From the NCBI RefSeq assembly GCF_009604405.1, contig NZ_WEGK01000022.1, positions 1-64,000 of the forward strand: a DNA stretch of 64,000 nt, given 5' to 3'. Below the pieces are notes generated by a model, which was not told the origin of the DNA, ran no database searches, and saw only the letters and a list, made by a program, of their open reading frames with translations. The position numbers and the translations under genes are program-made. The first letter of the stretch is position 1. Every line of letters starts with the position of its first letter. This stretch comes from Nocardia macrotermitis. Lineage in GTDB: Bacteria > Actinomycetota > Actinomycetes > Mycobacteriales > Mycobacteriaceae. This document shows positions 42,394-50,758 of this stretch, in pieces.

Positions 42394-43575
42394 TCAGTTC
42401 TCGTAGGGATCGGTCACGGTCACGGGGGTACGGGCCTGTTCGAGAATGGCCTCCGGGAAATTCGGTCCAGCGATATAGAACCCGGCGCGAGTACGCCGCA
42501 CCGGTTCGAGGATCTGCCGCTGGACGAGGTCGCGTAGATCACGTTGCGCCTGTTGCAGACTCAAGCCCTCACTCTGCTCGTAGCGACTGCGGCGAACCCG
42601 ATCGGACATCGCGACATCGTGCAGCGCCGAGATCAATCGTTCATCAATATTTTCCCGGCTCGCGAATTCGGTCAACGCCGCCCAGACCTGCCCCGAACGA
42701 TGGAACCGAGCGCGCACCGCCTGCGCCTGCTCATGATAAGCGGACAGGTTGAACCGCACCCATTCCGACACATCCTGATCCGGTCGAAACTCGCGGCCAC
42801 GACGAGCAAGTACCTGGTAATACTCCCAGGTTTTACGCGACAACCCCAGCCACGCCTCGATCGAGGAGAACTCGGGTGCGAGAACACCTTCTCGCGCAAT
42901 AATCAATGTCTGTAGGGATCGGGACATCCGCCCGTTGCCGTCCGCCCACGGGTGGATCGAGACCAGATCCAGATGCGCCATGGCGGCACGGATCAGCGGA
43001 GGCGAACCGTCATCCGTATTGAGCCAGCCGATCAATTCGGCCATCAGATCCGGGACCGCAGACGCCTCGGGCGCGGTGTAGGCCACCGAACGCGGATTAC
43101 CGGCATCGGTCACGTACACCATGCCGCTGCGCCACTGCCCGGCAGGCTTGCGTGAGGTATGCCGATGTCCCTGCAACATCCAGTGCAATCCATTGAGCAG
43201 GCTCTTGCTGTATTCGAAATCTGTTACATCGCACAGAGATTGGATGTACGCCAGGGCGTGGGCGTAGGCGAGCGTCTCATCCCTGTTCCGTGCCGAGACA
43301 TCGACATCACGCTCACCGGCGATCAATTCCTCCCCATCCACGGTCGAAACCCGGAATCCCTCGATCGCATTGGAGCCGGTCACCGCGTCGGCCGTCAGAA
43401 AGCTCCGCAGACGACTGATCCACCTCGTGGGGACCTCCTGCAACTGAGCTCGCAAGTCACATCTCATACGGTCGACCTCGTCCAGGACACGTCGATCAGC
43501 ACTCGTCAGCTCGGGAGTCGGGAACAACACCGGCCCAACGGTAGAGGGTTTCGACGATTCAGCCAAAGCCGTCAC
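42394..43575 (-). CDS. Fic-family protein AMP-transferase with N-terminal inhibitory helix and C-terminal winged helix
   Basis: This protein has 393 aa. The Fic core motif is HPWADGNGRMSR (His208 to Arg219), the canonical HPFxDGNGRxxR with Trp in place of Phe. A class II inhibitory motif SNAIEG (68-73) lies N-terminal and its Glu should block ATP binding until displaced. Residues 300-393 look like a winged helix with SLQQAQRDLRDLVQRQILEPVRRTRAGFYIAG, common in Fic proteins that also bind DNA or partners. Fic enzymes transfer AMP to Ser, Thr or Tyr of target proteins. The start is a GTG at 43575, 50 bp from the divergent VOC gene. No FicA-like antitoxin is adjacent. Confidence 0.9.
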   Translation of the reverse strand: MTALAESSKPSTVGPVLFPTPELTSADRRVLDEVDRMRCDLRAQLQEVPTRWISRLRSFLTADAVTGSNAIEGFRVSTVDGEELIAGERDVDVSARNRDETLAYAHALAYIQSLCDVTDFEYSKSLLNGLHWMLQGHRHTSRKPAGQWRSGMVYVTDAGNPRSVAYTAPEASAVPDLMAELIGWLNTDDGSPPLIRAAMAHLDLVSIHPWADGNGRMSRSLQTLIIAREGVLAPEFSSIEAWLGLSRKTWEYYQVLARRGREFRPDQDVSEWVRFNLSAYHEQAQAVRARFHRSGQVWAALTEFASRENIDERLISALHDVAMSDRVRRSRYEQSEGLSLQQAQRDLRDLVQRQILEPVRRTRAGFYIAGPNFPEAILEQARTPVTVTDPYEN

Positions 43576-43625
43576 CGGTCAGGAATCGAGAAGCGTCGTG
43601 CAGCCCGGATACCTAGCGTCGAGGT

Positions 43626-44036
43626 ATGGATATCAGCATTGCTTGGGCATTTCTTCCGCACGAGGATCCGGAGGTGTCGTTGGCGTTCTATCGGGATGTG
43701 TTGGGGTTCGAGGTTCGGCAGGATGTGGGGAATGGGGGGATGCGGTGGATCACGGTCGGGCCGGGTGGGGAGGGGGGCGCGGCGATCGTGTTGTATCCGC
43801 CTGCGGCAGAGCCGGATCTGACCGAGGAGGAGCGGGCGACCATTGCCGAGATGATGGGGAAGGGGACCTATGGGCGCATCGTGTTGAGTACCTCGGATCT
43901 CGATGCGACGTTCGAGCGGGTGCAGGCGGGGGATGCCGAGGTGTTGCAGGAGCCGACCACTCATCCGTACGGGGTTCGTGACTTCGCGCTGCGCGATCCG
44001 GCGGGGAATACCGTGCGCATCCAGCAATCACACTGA
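43626..44036 (+). CDS. VOC (glyoxalase/dioxygenase) superfamily protein
   Basis: This 136-aa protein has the paired beta-alpha-beta-beta-beta layout: SIAWAFLPHEDPEVSLAFYRDVLGFEV, then IVLYPPAAEP. The second half has YGRIVLSTSDLDATFERVQAGDAEVLQEPTTH, followed by RDFALRDPAGNTVRIQQ. The ending DPAGNTVRI matches many glyoxalase/bleomycin-resistance-like proteins. Metal ligands are not clearly conserved (the terminal Glu is replaced by Gln), so it may bind a small molecule rather than catalyse. It is divergent from the Fic gene with a 50-bp shared promoter region and is followed by an unlinked flavin-binding gene. Confidence 0.85.
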   Translation: MDISIAWAFLPHEDPEVSLAFYRDVLGFEVRQDVGNGGMRWITVGPGGEGGAAIVLYPPAAEPDLTEEERATIAEMMGKGTYGRIVLSTSDLDATFERVQAGDAEVLQEPTTHPYGVRDFALRDPAGNTVRIQQSH

Positions 44037-44162
44037 GCCGCAAGAAGATTCGTGAGGCTCCGCGCGAGCCGCTCGGCTGCCGGCGAAAATCACCGCGACC
44101 GGAAGCATTGCCCCTGGTTACACTGACCGCAGGTCGGGCAGGTGCGAGGGGAAGGTGTGCCG

Positions 44163-44753
44163 ATGGCCAAGGAGTTCGATCGGCTCGATGAGCGGCTGCG
44201 CGAGTTCATCCGAGCGCAGGCGATGTTCTTCGTGGCCAGCGCGCCGTCCGAGGGCGGGCGGGTCAACCTGTCCCCCAAGGGATATCAGGACACGTTCGCG
44301 ATCCTGGATGATCACACCGTCGCCTATCTGGATCTGTTCGGCAGCGGTTCGGAGACCATCGCCCATGTGCGGGAGAACGGGCGGATCACGGTGATGTTCT
44401 GCTCGTTCACCCGGAACTCGCGGATTCTGCGACTGTTCGGCACCGGCCGGATCGTGCGCCCCGACGATCCCGAATTCCTCGATCTGCGAACACATTTCGG
44501 CGTCGATCACCCCGGCATGCGCGCGGTCGTGGTGATCGATGTCGAGCGCATCGCCGACGCGTGCGGATATTCGGTCCCCTACTACGAACTCGTCGGCGAA
44601 CGCCCGGTCCTGGACACCCACCACGCCCGGCAGCCGGACGAGAAGTTCGCCCACCGCATCGCCGGTGACAACTCCCACAGCATCGACGGACTCCCGGCCC
44701 TCGAGCCGGATCATCCGCTCCCGTCCGGAATCCCCCGCCCCGACCGCGGTTAG
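44163..44753 (+). CDS. Pyridoxamine-phosphate-oxidase-like (split-barrel flavin/F420) protein
   Basis: The ATG at 44163 (MAKEFDRLDERL) with GGGGAAGG eight bases upstream is preferred to the GTG at 44142. This gives 196 aa. The family pattern is FVASAPSEGGRVNLSPKG, the conserved Leu-Asp-Leu-Phe-Gly-Ser-Gly-Ser-Glu-Thr stretch, and GRITVMFCSFTRNSRILRLFGTGR. It corresponds to the short pyridoxamine 5'-phosphate oxidase-like family (FMN or F420 binding). Its role is likely a reductase or oxidase of a small substrate; true PdxH is longer and has different phosphate ligands. The TAG stop overlaps the stop of the convergent regulator gene (TTAG at 44750-44753). Confidence 0.85.
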   Translation: MAKEFDRLDERLREFIRAQAMFFVASAPSEGGRVNLSPKGYQDTFAILDDHTVAYLDLFGSGSETIAHVRENGRITVMFCSFTRNSRILRLFGTGRIVRPDDPEFLDLRTHFGVDHPGMRAVVVIDVERIADACGYSVPYYELVGERPVLDTHHARQPDEKFAHRIAGDNSHSIDGLPALEPDHPLPSGIPRPDRG

Positions 44754-47518
44754 CCCGGCTCCTCGGTCAACGCATCCCGCAGTGCCGCACGGGATTTGAT
44801 GCCGAGCTTCGGGAAGATGCGGTACAGGTGCGTGCTTACCGTGCGCGGGGACAGATACAGCTGCTGCCCGATCTCCCGATTGGTCAGCCCGCCCGCGGCC
44901 AGCTCCGCGATCCGGCGTTCCTGCGAGGTCAGCACGGTCGTCTCGGTCGCCGACCCACGCCCCGCCGCGGCCCGGACGTCGACGCCGGTCGCCCGGAGTT
45001 CGTCCTGCGCACGTTGCGCCCAGGTCGGCGCGCCGAGCCGCTCGAAGGTCTCCGCCGCCGCGGCCAGATGTGTCCGCGCCGCGGTACGCCCGCGTCGATG
45101 CCGCAGCCGGGTGCCGTACGCCAGCCGAATGCGCGCCACCTCGAAGGGGAATTGCTCTGCGGCACAATGGTTTTCCACCAGGGCGAGCATCTCGGCGGCG
45201 GTATCGTCGGCAGCGGCGCTCATCGACGAAGCACCGTAGGTCAGGATCGCCAGCCGCGGCGAGATGTCGGGCAGCCCGGCATCCCACGCGGCCCGCGCAT
45301 GCGCCCGCGCCTGCTCGACCCGTCCGGTGTGCACCGCCGCCTCGACCAGATCCAGCAGGATGCGCGAGGCGTACTGGTTGTAGGGCGCGAATTCCCCCGG
45401 CGGCGTGATCGCGACGGCGTGCGCGTAGGCCGCCTCGAAATCGCCCTCGCCGAGCGCGGTCATCACCGCCACCGCATCGGCGATCTGGGTGATCCGCCCG
45501 ACCCCGCGCGGCCGACCCCACGCATCGACCCGGGCCCGCAGTTCCCGCGCCCGCTCCCCCTGCCCGCGCAACGCCGCCAGATACGCCTGATTCCCCTGGG
45601 CCTGATAGATGTGCAGCTCGTACCCGACCTCCGCGGCGTGATCGAGCACGCGCTGCGCGGTCCGTTCGGCGTCGTCCCACTCCCCGGTCGTGATCTGATC
45701 GGACAGGATCATCTGCAACATCACGATGCCGCTGGCCGCCGCGCCGGTCTCGATCTCCCGATCCACCAGGCCCAGCAGCAGCGGCCGGTGCGCGGTGAGG
45801 ATGTCCAGGTGGTGGGCGCTGACGGCCAGTTCGGTGACCTCCCACGCCACGAGCTGCGCATGCCGCGAGATGGCCTGTTCGACCTGTTCGGCCCGGCCCG
45901 TGCCGTACCGGACCACATCGCTCCAGGTATCGCACAGCAGCGCCGTCCGCGGCAGCACCAGCTCACCCAGGGTGTCCAGCAGCCGTCGCGCCCGCTTCCA
46001 CGACTCGGCGTCACCGGCGAACGAGCACACCGACATCAGCAGAATGATCAACCAGCGCATGGTTTCCGCCGATTCGGCCGCCTCCCCGGTGCGCATCTCG
46101 ATGGCCGTGAACACCAGCCGATACGCGGACCGGATATCCCCGTCGGTATTGAGCATCCGGTAGCCCGCGGCGATCACCGCACCCGGCGAATGGTCCGCGC
46201 CGGGCCGCTGATCGAACCGCAGGATCTCCTGCGCCTGCCCGACCTGCGCGGCCTGGGTGGCCAGGTAGGCGGCCTCGGCGAGCCGCCGGGACCGATCCCG
46301 CGGGCTCTCGCTCAGGTCGGCCGCGCGGGTCAGCCAGGTGACCGCGGCCCGCGAGCCGCCGCGCCGGGTGGCCGAGGCGGCCGCGGCGTCCAGTACCGCC
46401 GCAACGCGTTCGTCCGGGTCGATGGTGGCCGCGGCCAGATGCCGGGCGCGACGTTCGATGTCGTCGTGATGGATCCGGGCCAGTTCGGCGTGCGCCGCGC
46501 GACGTTGATCGGGTGCGGCCATCTGCACGATCGCCGAGCGGACCAGCGGATGCCGGAAAATGATTGTGCCGCTGCGGGAATCGTGTTCGAGTAGCCCCAC
46601 GGCCACGGCCGGTTCGACCTCCGGCAGCCGGAACCGGGTGCCGATCCGGGTGCCGTGCCGGGCCCCGACGCCGTCCAGCGCGCCCTCGAGCAGTTGTCTG
46701 CGGACCGGCTCGGCCAGGGTGGCGATCCGCGCGCCGAACAACCGCTGCAACCGGTGCGACATCGGCACCAGCGGTTCGGTCAAGGTATCGCCCGCGTCGA
46801 ACGAACGTTCCGCGAGCATGCTCGAAAGTTCCAGCAGCGCAAGCGGATTGCCCTGCGCATAGTCGAGCACGCGGCGATGTTTCCACAGTTCCAGGCCCGG
46901 AAAACGCTCGTCCAGCAGCCGCGCCGACGCCGTCGCGGACAACGCGCTCACCGCGGCCTCGGGCAGTCCCGCGTGGTCGAATTCGGACATCTCACCGGTG
47001 CGCACGGCGATCAGCAGTTTCGTCCGCGTGCCGGGCAACCGGCGAGCGACGAACCCGCACACCTGCACACTCGCCTCGTCGAACCAGTGCCCGTCGTCCA
47101 GGATCAGCAGCAGTGGCCGGTCGGCACCCGCCTGGACGAGCAGATTCAACACGGCGATACCCAGCGTCATGATCGAGGGCGGCTCGCCAGGATGTTGCCC
47201 GAAGACGATATCCAGCACGGCGCGAGTATCGGGATCGAGCACGTCGTCCGCACGCAGCAACGGACACACCAACTGATGCAGCCCCGCGTACGGCAACTCG
47301 GATTCGGCTTCCACACCCGTCGCCCGAATCACCGCACACCCCGCCTCGACCGCAGATTCGGCCGCATAATCCAGCAGCGCGCTCTTGCCGACCCCACTGT
47401 CCCCCCGCAACAGCAACGACTGCCCGGTAGCCGCGGCAATCAATTCCCGCAGCCGACGTTGCTCACCGTCGCGCCCGACGATTGCGCGCGAGTCCACAGC
47501 CGTTCCGCTCCGTTTCAC
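44750..47518 (-). CDS. LAL-type LuxR-family ATP-binding transcriptional regulator
   Basis: This 922-aa protein has the LAL architecture. An N-terminal STAND/AAA ATPase carries Walker A GDSGVGKS near residue 40 and Walker B LLLILDDGHW near 138. A long TPR-like helical sensor region (350-830) follows, then a C-terminal LuxR helix-turn-helix (~862-917, TSQERRIAELAAGGLTNREIGQQLYLSPRTVSTH). Such regulators bind ATP and an inducer, oligomerise, and activate catabolic or secondary-metabolite genes (MalT-like). The target is unknown. The gene starts with GTG 47518 and stands alone. It is convergent with the flavin-binding gene, sharing stop-codon bases. Confidence 0.9.
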   Translation of the reverse strand: MKRSGTAVDSRAIVGRDGEQRRLRELIAAATGQSLLLRGDSGVGKSALLDYAAESAVEAGCAVIRATGVEAESELPYAGLHQLVCPLLRADDVLDPDTRAVLDIVFGQHPGEPPSIMTLGIAVLNLLVQAGADRPLLLILDDGHWFDEASVQVCGFVARRLPGTRTKLLIAVRTGEMSEFDHAGLPEAAVSALSATASARLLDERFPGLELWKHRRVLDYAQGNPLALLELSSMLAERSFDAGDTLTEPLVPMSHRLQRLFGARIATLAEPVRRQLLEGALDGVGARHGTRIGTRFRLPEVEPAVAVGLLEHDSRSGTIIFRHPLVRSAIVQMAAPDQRRAAHAELARIHHDDIERRARHLAAATIDPDERVAAVLDAAAASATRRGGSRAAVTWLTRAADLSESPRDRSRRLAEAAYLATQAAQVGQAQEILRFDQRPGADHSPGAVIAAGYRMLNTDGDIRSAYRLVFTAIEMRTGEAAESAETMRWLIILLMSVCSFAGDAESWKRARRLLDTLGELVLPRTALLCDTWSDVVRYGTGRAEQVEQAISRHAQLVAWEVTELAVSAHHLDILTAHRPLLLGLVDREIETGAAASGIVMLQMILSDQITTGEWDDAERTAQRVLDHAAEVGYELHIYQAQGNQAYLAALRGQGERARELRARVDAWGRPRGVGRITQIADAVAVMTALGEGDFEAAYAHAVAITPPGEFAPYNQYASRILLDLVEAAVHTGRVEQARAHARAAWDAGLPDISPRLAILTYGASSMSAAADDTAAEMLALVENHCAAEQFPFEVARIRLAYGTRLRHRRGRTAARTHLAAAAETFERLGAPTWAQRAQDELRATGVDVRAAAGRGSATETTVLTSQERRIAELAAGGLTNREIGQQLYLSPRTVSTHLYRIFPKLGIKSRAALRDALTEEPG

Positions 47519-47593
47519 TCACTTCATCCGCTCCGAACGCCCGACACCGCAACATCCGCCAGCTACCCGACCACCCAGACTAGCTGCGATTTC

Positions 47594-47627
47594 GCTGCGC
47601 TTTTCACCGGGCGGTCCCCGGATGGGC
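47594..47627. repeat. Left copy of 34-bp direct repeat flanking the Uma2 gene
   Basis: GCTGCGCTTTTCACCGGGCG and the next five bases are identical to 48319-48343. Two mismatched bases follow and then GATGGGC matches again. The copies are 725 bp apart in the same orientation and bracket exactly one gene. Confidence 0.85.
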
Positions 47628-47732
47628 CGCGCCCCAGGAGACCCCACTGCCGAACACCGCCGTGGTGACGCGGGGAAAGTACACTTCATTGAGCGGGATC
47701 GGGCCCGCCGACAAAGGGCCGGGAGGAGCGCC

Positions 47733-48299
47733 ATGGCTGTGCAGTCGATCACCCCCGCATGGATGCACGAGCAGATCACTGCCGAACAGTACGAATCCTG
47801 GTCCGAGGAGCAGAGTGCGGGAATCGAGATCGTGGACGGGATGGTCGTCGTGAGTCCCAGCGCGTCCAAACGGCACAACCGGCTGGCACGGATCCTGGCG
47901 AACGCGCTGGACAGCGCCGCCGGACCGGACTGGAACGCCGATACGGACTTCGATGTCAGGCTCCAGGACGTACCGCTGCACAATCGCAGGCCGGATGTCG
48001 TCGTATATCGAGCGGACACGATCGATATCACCCCCACGCGACCCGAACACGTACTACTGGTTGTCGAAGTCGTATCACCAGGATCCGAGACCACCGACCG
48101 GATCGTGAAAGTCGAGCAGTACGCCCGAGCAGGCATCGGTTTCTACTGGAGAGTCGAGCAAGCGGCAACCGGCATACCACTCATCTACACCTACATCCTG
48201 GACCCGGCCACGAGAACCTACCGATCAAGAGAGATGTTCACCGGAGTGATCACAGCATCCGCACCATTCCCCGTGGAAATCGATCTGACCCGAACGTAG
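47733..48299 (+). CDS. Uma2-family (DUF820) PD-(D/E)XK endonuclease-like protein
   Basis: ATG 47733 with GGGAGGAG upstream gives 188 aa, the usual Uma2 size. Family landmarks are TAEQYESWSEEQSAGIEIVDGMVVVSP, KRHNRLARILANAL, the catalytic-type RPDVVVYRAD (Asp) and LLVVEVVSPGSETTDRIVKVEQYARAGIGFYWRVE (Glu and Lys of a PD-(D/E)XK-like core). The cellular role of Uma2 proteins is not settled; they are strongly amplified in some actinobacteria and cyanobacteria and suspected of mobility. Here the gene lies between two 34-bp direct repeats. Confidence 0.85.
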   Translation: MAVQSITPAWMHEQITAEQYESWSEEQSAGIEIVDGMVVVSPSASKRHNRLARILANALDSAAGPDWNADTDFDVRLQDVPLHNRRPDVVVYRADTIDITPTRPEHVLLVVEVVSPGSETTDRIVKVEQYARAGIGFYWRVEQAATGIPLIYTYILDPATRTYRSREMFTGVITASAPFPVEIDLTRT

Positions 48300-48318
48300 C
48301 GAGCCTCGACCCGGACCA

Positions 48319-48352
48319 GCTGCGCTTTTCACCGGGCGGTCCCGAGATGGGC
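48319..48352. repeat. Right copy of 34-bp direct repeat flanking the Uma2 gene
   Basis: This copy matches 47594-47627 with two mismatches. It overlaps the stop codon and last codons of the truncated TetR gene (stop at 48329), so the repeat may derive from a TetR 3' end used as an insertion site or duplicated on insertion. Confidence 0.85.
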
Positions 48353-48727
48353 GGCGAGTTCGGCCGCCACCTCGCGCACGAGGTCGGCCAGGCGAGTGGA
48401 CTGTGTGTCCTGCGCCCAGCGCGCGAATGCCTCGACGAAGATGGCGATCCCGACCTGGGCCAGGAGATCGGCTTCGGCGGTCGGCGCGCCACGTTGTTCG
48501 AGTGCGTCGGCGAGTGTGTCGGCGACGGCGGCGAATTTGGTCCGCTCGCGTTCCTGCAGTTCGGGGCTGGCCCGCACGATCGCCCGGCGTTGCGCGGCCG
48601 TCGACGAAACACGTTCGGCCAGTATGTCTCCGACGGTTACGAGCCCTGCCAGTACCGCCTCGAAAGGTGCGAGCGCCTCGTCCGCTGCCTGCACCGCCGC
48701 CGCCAGCGCGGGGGCCAACCGGTCCGC
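48329..48727 (-). pseudogene. TetR-family regulator remnant (C-terminal ligand domain only)
   Basis: About 130 codons remain of a TetR/AcrR regulator: ALAPFEAVLAGLVTVGDILAERVSS, the helix RRAIVRASPELQERERTKFAAVADTLADAL and DLLAQVGIAIFVEAFARWAQD, typical of TetR C-terminal domains. The entire N-terminal DNA-binding helix-turn-helix (~50-60 residues) is missing. Upstream of about 48727 the sequence abruptly becomes that of a plus-strand SDR remnant, also lacking its 5' end. It therefore cannot act as a DNA-binding regulator. The most likely origin is a deletion that removed both 5' ends of a divergent pair. Confidence 0.8.
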
Positions 48728-49170
48728 AGGACACCCCGCTCGCCACCGCACGCGCACTCTTCGACGTCCGGCTCTGGGGCTCGATCACCGCGGTGAAGTA
48801 CGCGGCGCCCCGCATCCGGCGCAGCGGCTCGATCACCCTGACCACCGGGACGATCGGCATCCGTCCGGCACCGGGCCGGGCGCTCGCCGCCGCCAGCGCG
48901 AGCGCGGTCGAGGGCCTGGTGCGCGGACTGGCCGTGGAACTCGCACCGATTCGCGTCAACGCGATCCGGTCGGGCACGATCCGCACCCCGATGTGGAATG
49001 GCATCCCTGAACCCCAGCGCTCCGACTTGTTCACCACCCTCGCCCGGAACACCCTGACCGGCACCATCGGCGAGCCGGACCAGATCGCCGCCGCCCACCT
49101 CCACCTCATCCAGAACAGCTTCATCACCGGCACGACCCTCACCGTCGACGGCGGCCTACTCCTGTCCTGA
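48728..49170 (+). pseudogene. SDR oxidoreductase remnant (C-terminal half only)
   Basis: From about base 48730 the plus strand encodes DTPLATARALFDVRLWGSITAVKYAAPRI, then GSITLTTGTIGIRP, VEGLVRGLAVELAPIRVNAIRSGTIRTPM and the C-terminal ITGTTLTVDGGLLLS. This is the second half of a classical SDR, ending normally with VDGG. The Rossmann GxxxGxG half and NAG are absent. The YxxxK active-site segment is altered to ALAAASASAVEGL, without Tyr or Lys. There is no start codon in context, since the reading frame upstream is antisense to the TetR remnant. It is almost certainly non-functional. Confidence 0.85.
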
Positions 49171-49228
49171 ATCTTCCGTCGGGTCGGTCAGCGCAGATCC
49201 GTTGCGCGAGTGGGTGTTTCGACTCGGA

Positions 49229-50689
49229 TCACACCTTCTGGAGTGCGCCGCGGGTGGTTACCGGGCGCAGGGTGCGGTCCAGGTTGGTGCGCATGGTGGT
49301 GGCCGAGTCGAGGATGTAGTTCTGGCGGACCTTCCACGGGTGGCGGCTGCCCTGGCGGGGGAAGTCGGCGATGGAGCGTTGGATGTAGCCGGAGGCCAGG
49401 TCGAGGAGGGGGTGCTCGTCGAGGTGGGCGTGGGGTTGGGGGACGACGGCGGGGTAGGCGCGACGGTCCATGTGCGCCAGCACTTTACAGACCAGACGGG
49501 AGGTGAGGTCGGCGCGCAGGGTCCAGGAGGCGTTGGTGTAGCCGATGCAGACGGCGAAGTTCGGGACGCCGGTGAGCATCGCGCCCTGCCAGACGAACTC
49601 GTCGGACAGGGTGATCGGCGTACCGTCCACGACGAGCGAAATCCCGCCGAACGCAAGGAGTTTCAGGCCGGTCGCCGACACCACCACATCGGCCTCCAGC
49701 ACCCGGCCGGACTTCAGCCGAATCCCCTCGGGCACAAAGGTTTCGATGTGATCGGTGACCACCTCGGCCTTACCCTTGCGCATCGCCTTGAAGAAGTCGG
49801 CGTCCGGAACCGCGCACAACCGCTGATCCCACGGGTTGTACTCGGGGGTGAAATGTTCGGCCACCAGCGCCTCATCCTCGAGGATGCGCGTGGTCAGACC
49901 GGTCAGCAGTTTGCGCGCGGCCTCCGGGCGACGTCGGCAGTACTGATAGAAACCCACGTTGAACAGGATGTTCTTGGTCCGGATCACCCGATGCGCCAGC
50001 TGCGGCGGCAGCAGTTCGCGGATCTTGTCGGCATACTTGTCTCGCCCCGGAACCGCGGAAATCCAGGTGGGCGAACGCTGCAACATGGTCACCCGCTCGG
50101 CCTGTTCGGCCATCGCGGGCACCAGGGTCACCGCCGTCGCGCCACTGCCGATCACGACCACCCGCTTACCGGAGTAGTCCAGATCCTCCGGCCAGAACTG
50201 CGGATACACCATCGTGCCCGAAAATGTCTCGGCCCCAGGGAATTCCGGCGTGTGCCCTTGATCGTAGTCGTAGTATCCCGCGCAGCTGTAGAGGAATCCG
50301 CAAGTGAGCGTGCGGGTTTCACCACCCTGGGCGACGGTGAGCGTCCAGCGTGACTCGTCGGTCGACCACTCCGCGCCGATCACCTTGGCGCCATAGCGAA
50401 TTCGCTTGTCGATACCGAATTCCTCGGCCGTCTCCCGCACGTAACGCAGAATCGAGGGCCCGTCGGCGATGGATTTGGCATCACGCCACGGCTTGAACGG
50501 ATAGCCGAGGGTGAACATGTCCGAGTCCGACCGCACGCCGGGATAGCGGAACAGATCCCAGGTCCCGCCGAGCGATTCGCGAGCCTCGAGCACGGCGTAA
50601 CTCTTGTCCGGCAACTCGGTCTGCAACCGGTAGGCGGCGCCGATACCGGACAGTCCGGCGCCGACGATGACGACATCGAGATGTTCCAT
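49229..50689 (-). CDS. ethA: EthA-like flavin-containing Baeyer-Villiger-type monooxygenase (fingerprint His replaced by Tyr)
   Basis: ATG 50689 (MEHLDVVIVGAGLSG) gives 486 aa, close in length and sequence to mycobacterial EthA. The FAD-binding GAGLSG is at 10-15, the ESLGGTWDLFRYPGVRSDSDM block follows the pattern of this family, and the NADPH-binding VVVIGSGATAVT is at 177-188. The BVMO fingerprint FxGxxxHxxxWP reads FSGTMVYPQFWP (156-167), so Tyr162 replaces the usual His. EthA-type enzymes insert oxygen next to ketones and activate thioamide drugs. The gene is divergent from an AraC/VirS-like regulator, an arrangement like mymA-virS rather than ethA-ethR. The symbol means homologue, not proven orthologue. 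Confidence 0.88.
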   Translation of the reverse strand: MEHLDVVIVGAGLSGIGAAYRLQTELPDKSYAVLEARESLGGTWDLFRYPGVRSDSDMFTLGYPFKPWRDAKSIADGPSILRYVRETAEEFGIDKRIRYGAKVIGAEWSTDESRWTLTVAQGGETRTLTCGFLYSCAGYYDYDQGHTPEFPGAETFSGTMVYPQFWPEDLDYSGKRVVVIGSGATAVTLVPAMAEQAERVTMLQRSPTWISAVPGRDKYADKIRELLPPQLAHRVIRTKNILFNVGFYQYCRRRPEAARKLLTGLTTRILEDEALVAEHFTPEYNPWDQRLCAVPDADFFKAMRKGKAEVVTDHIETFVPEGIRLKSGRVLEADVVVSATGLKLLAFGGISLVVDGTPITLSDEFVWQGAMLTGVPNFAVCIGYTNASWTLRADLTSRLVCKVLAHMDRRAYPAVVPQPHAHLDEHPLLDLASGYIQRSIADFPRQGSRHPWKVRQNYILDSATTMRTNLDRTLRPVTTRGALQKV

Positions 50690-50696
50690 CTCTCCA

Positions 50697-50712
50697 GTGT
50701 GCTGGGGCACAC
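50697..50712. promoter_or_regulatory. Palindrome in the ethA-araC divergent promoter
   Basis: GTGTGC-TGGG-GCACAC has perfect 6-bp arms and lies 8 bp upstream of the monooxygenase start and 47 bp upstream of the regulator start (50759). The whole intergenic region is only 69 bp, so one regulator-binding site could control both genes. Confidence 0.5.
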
Positions 50713-50758
50713 GCACTCCTTCTTGACTCTGCGCGACAACTATTTGATCCTGGACGAC

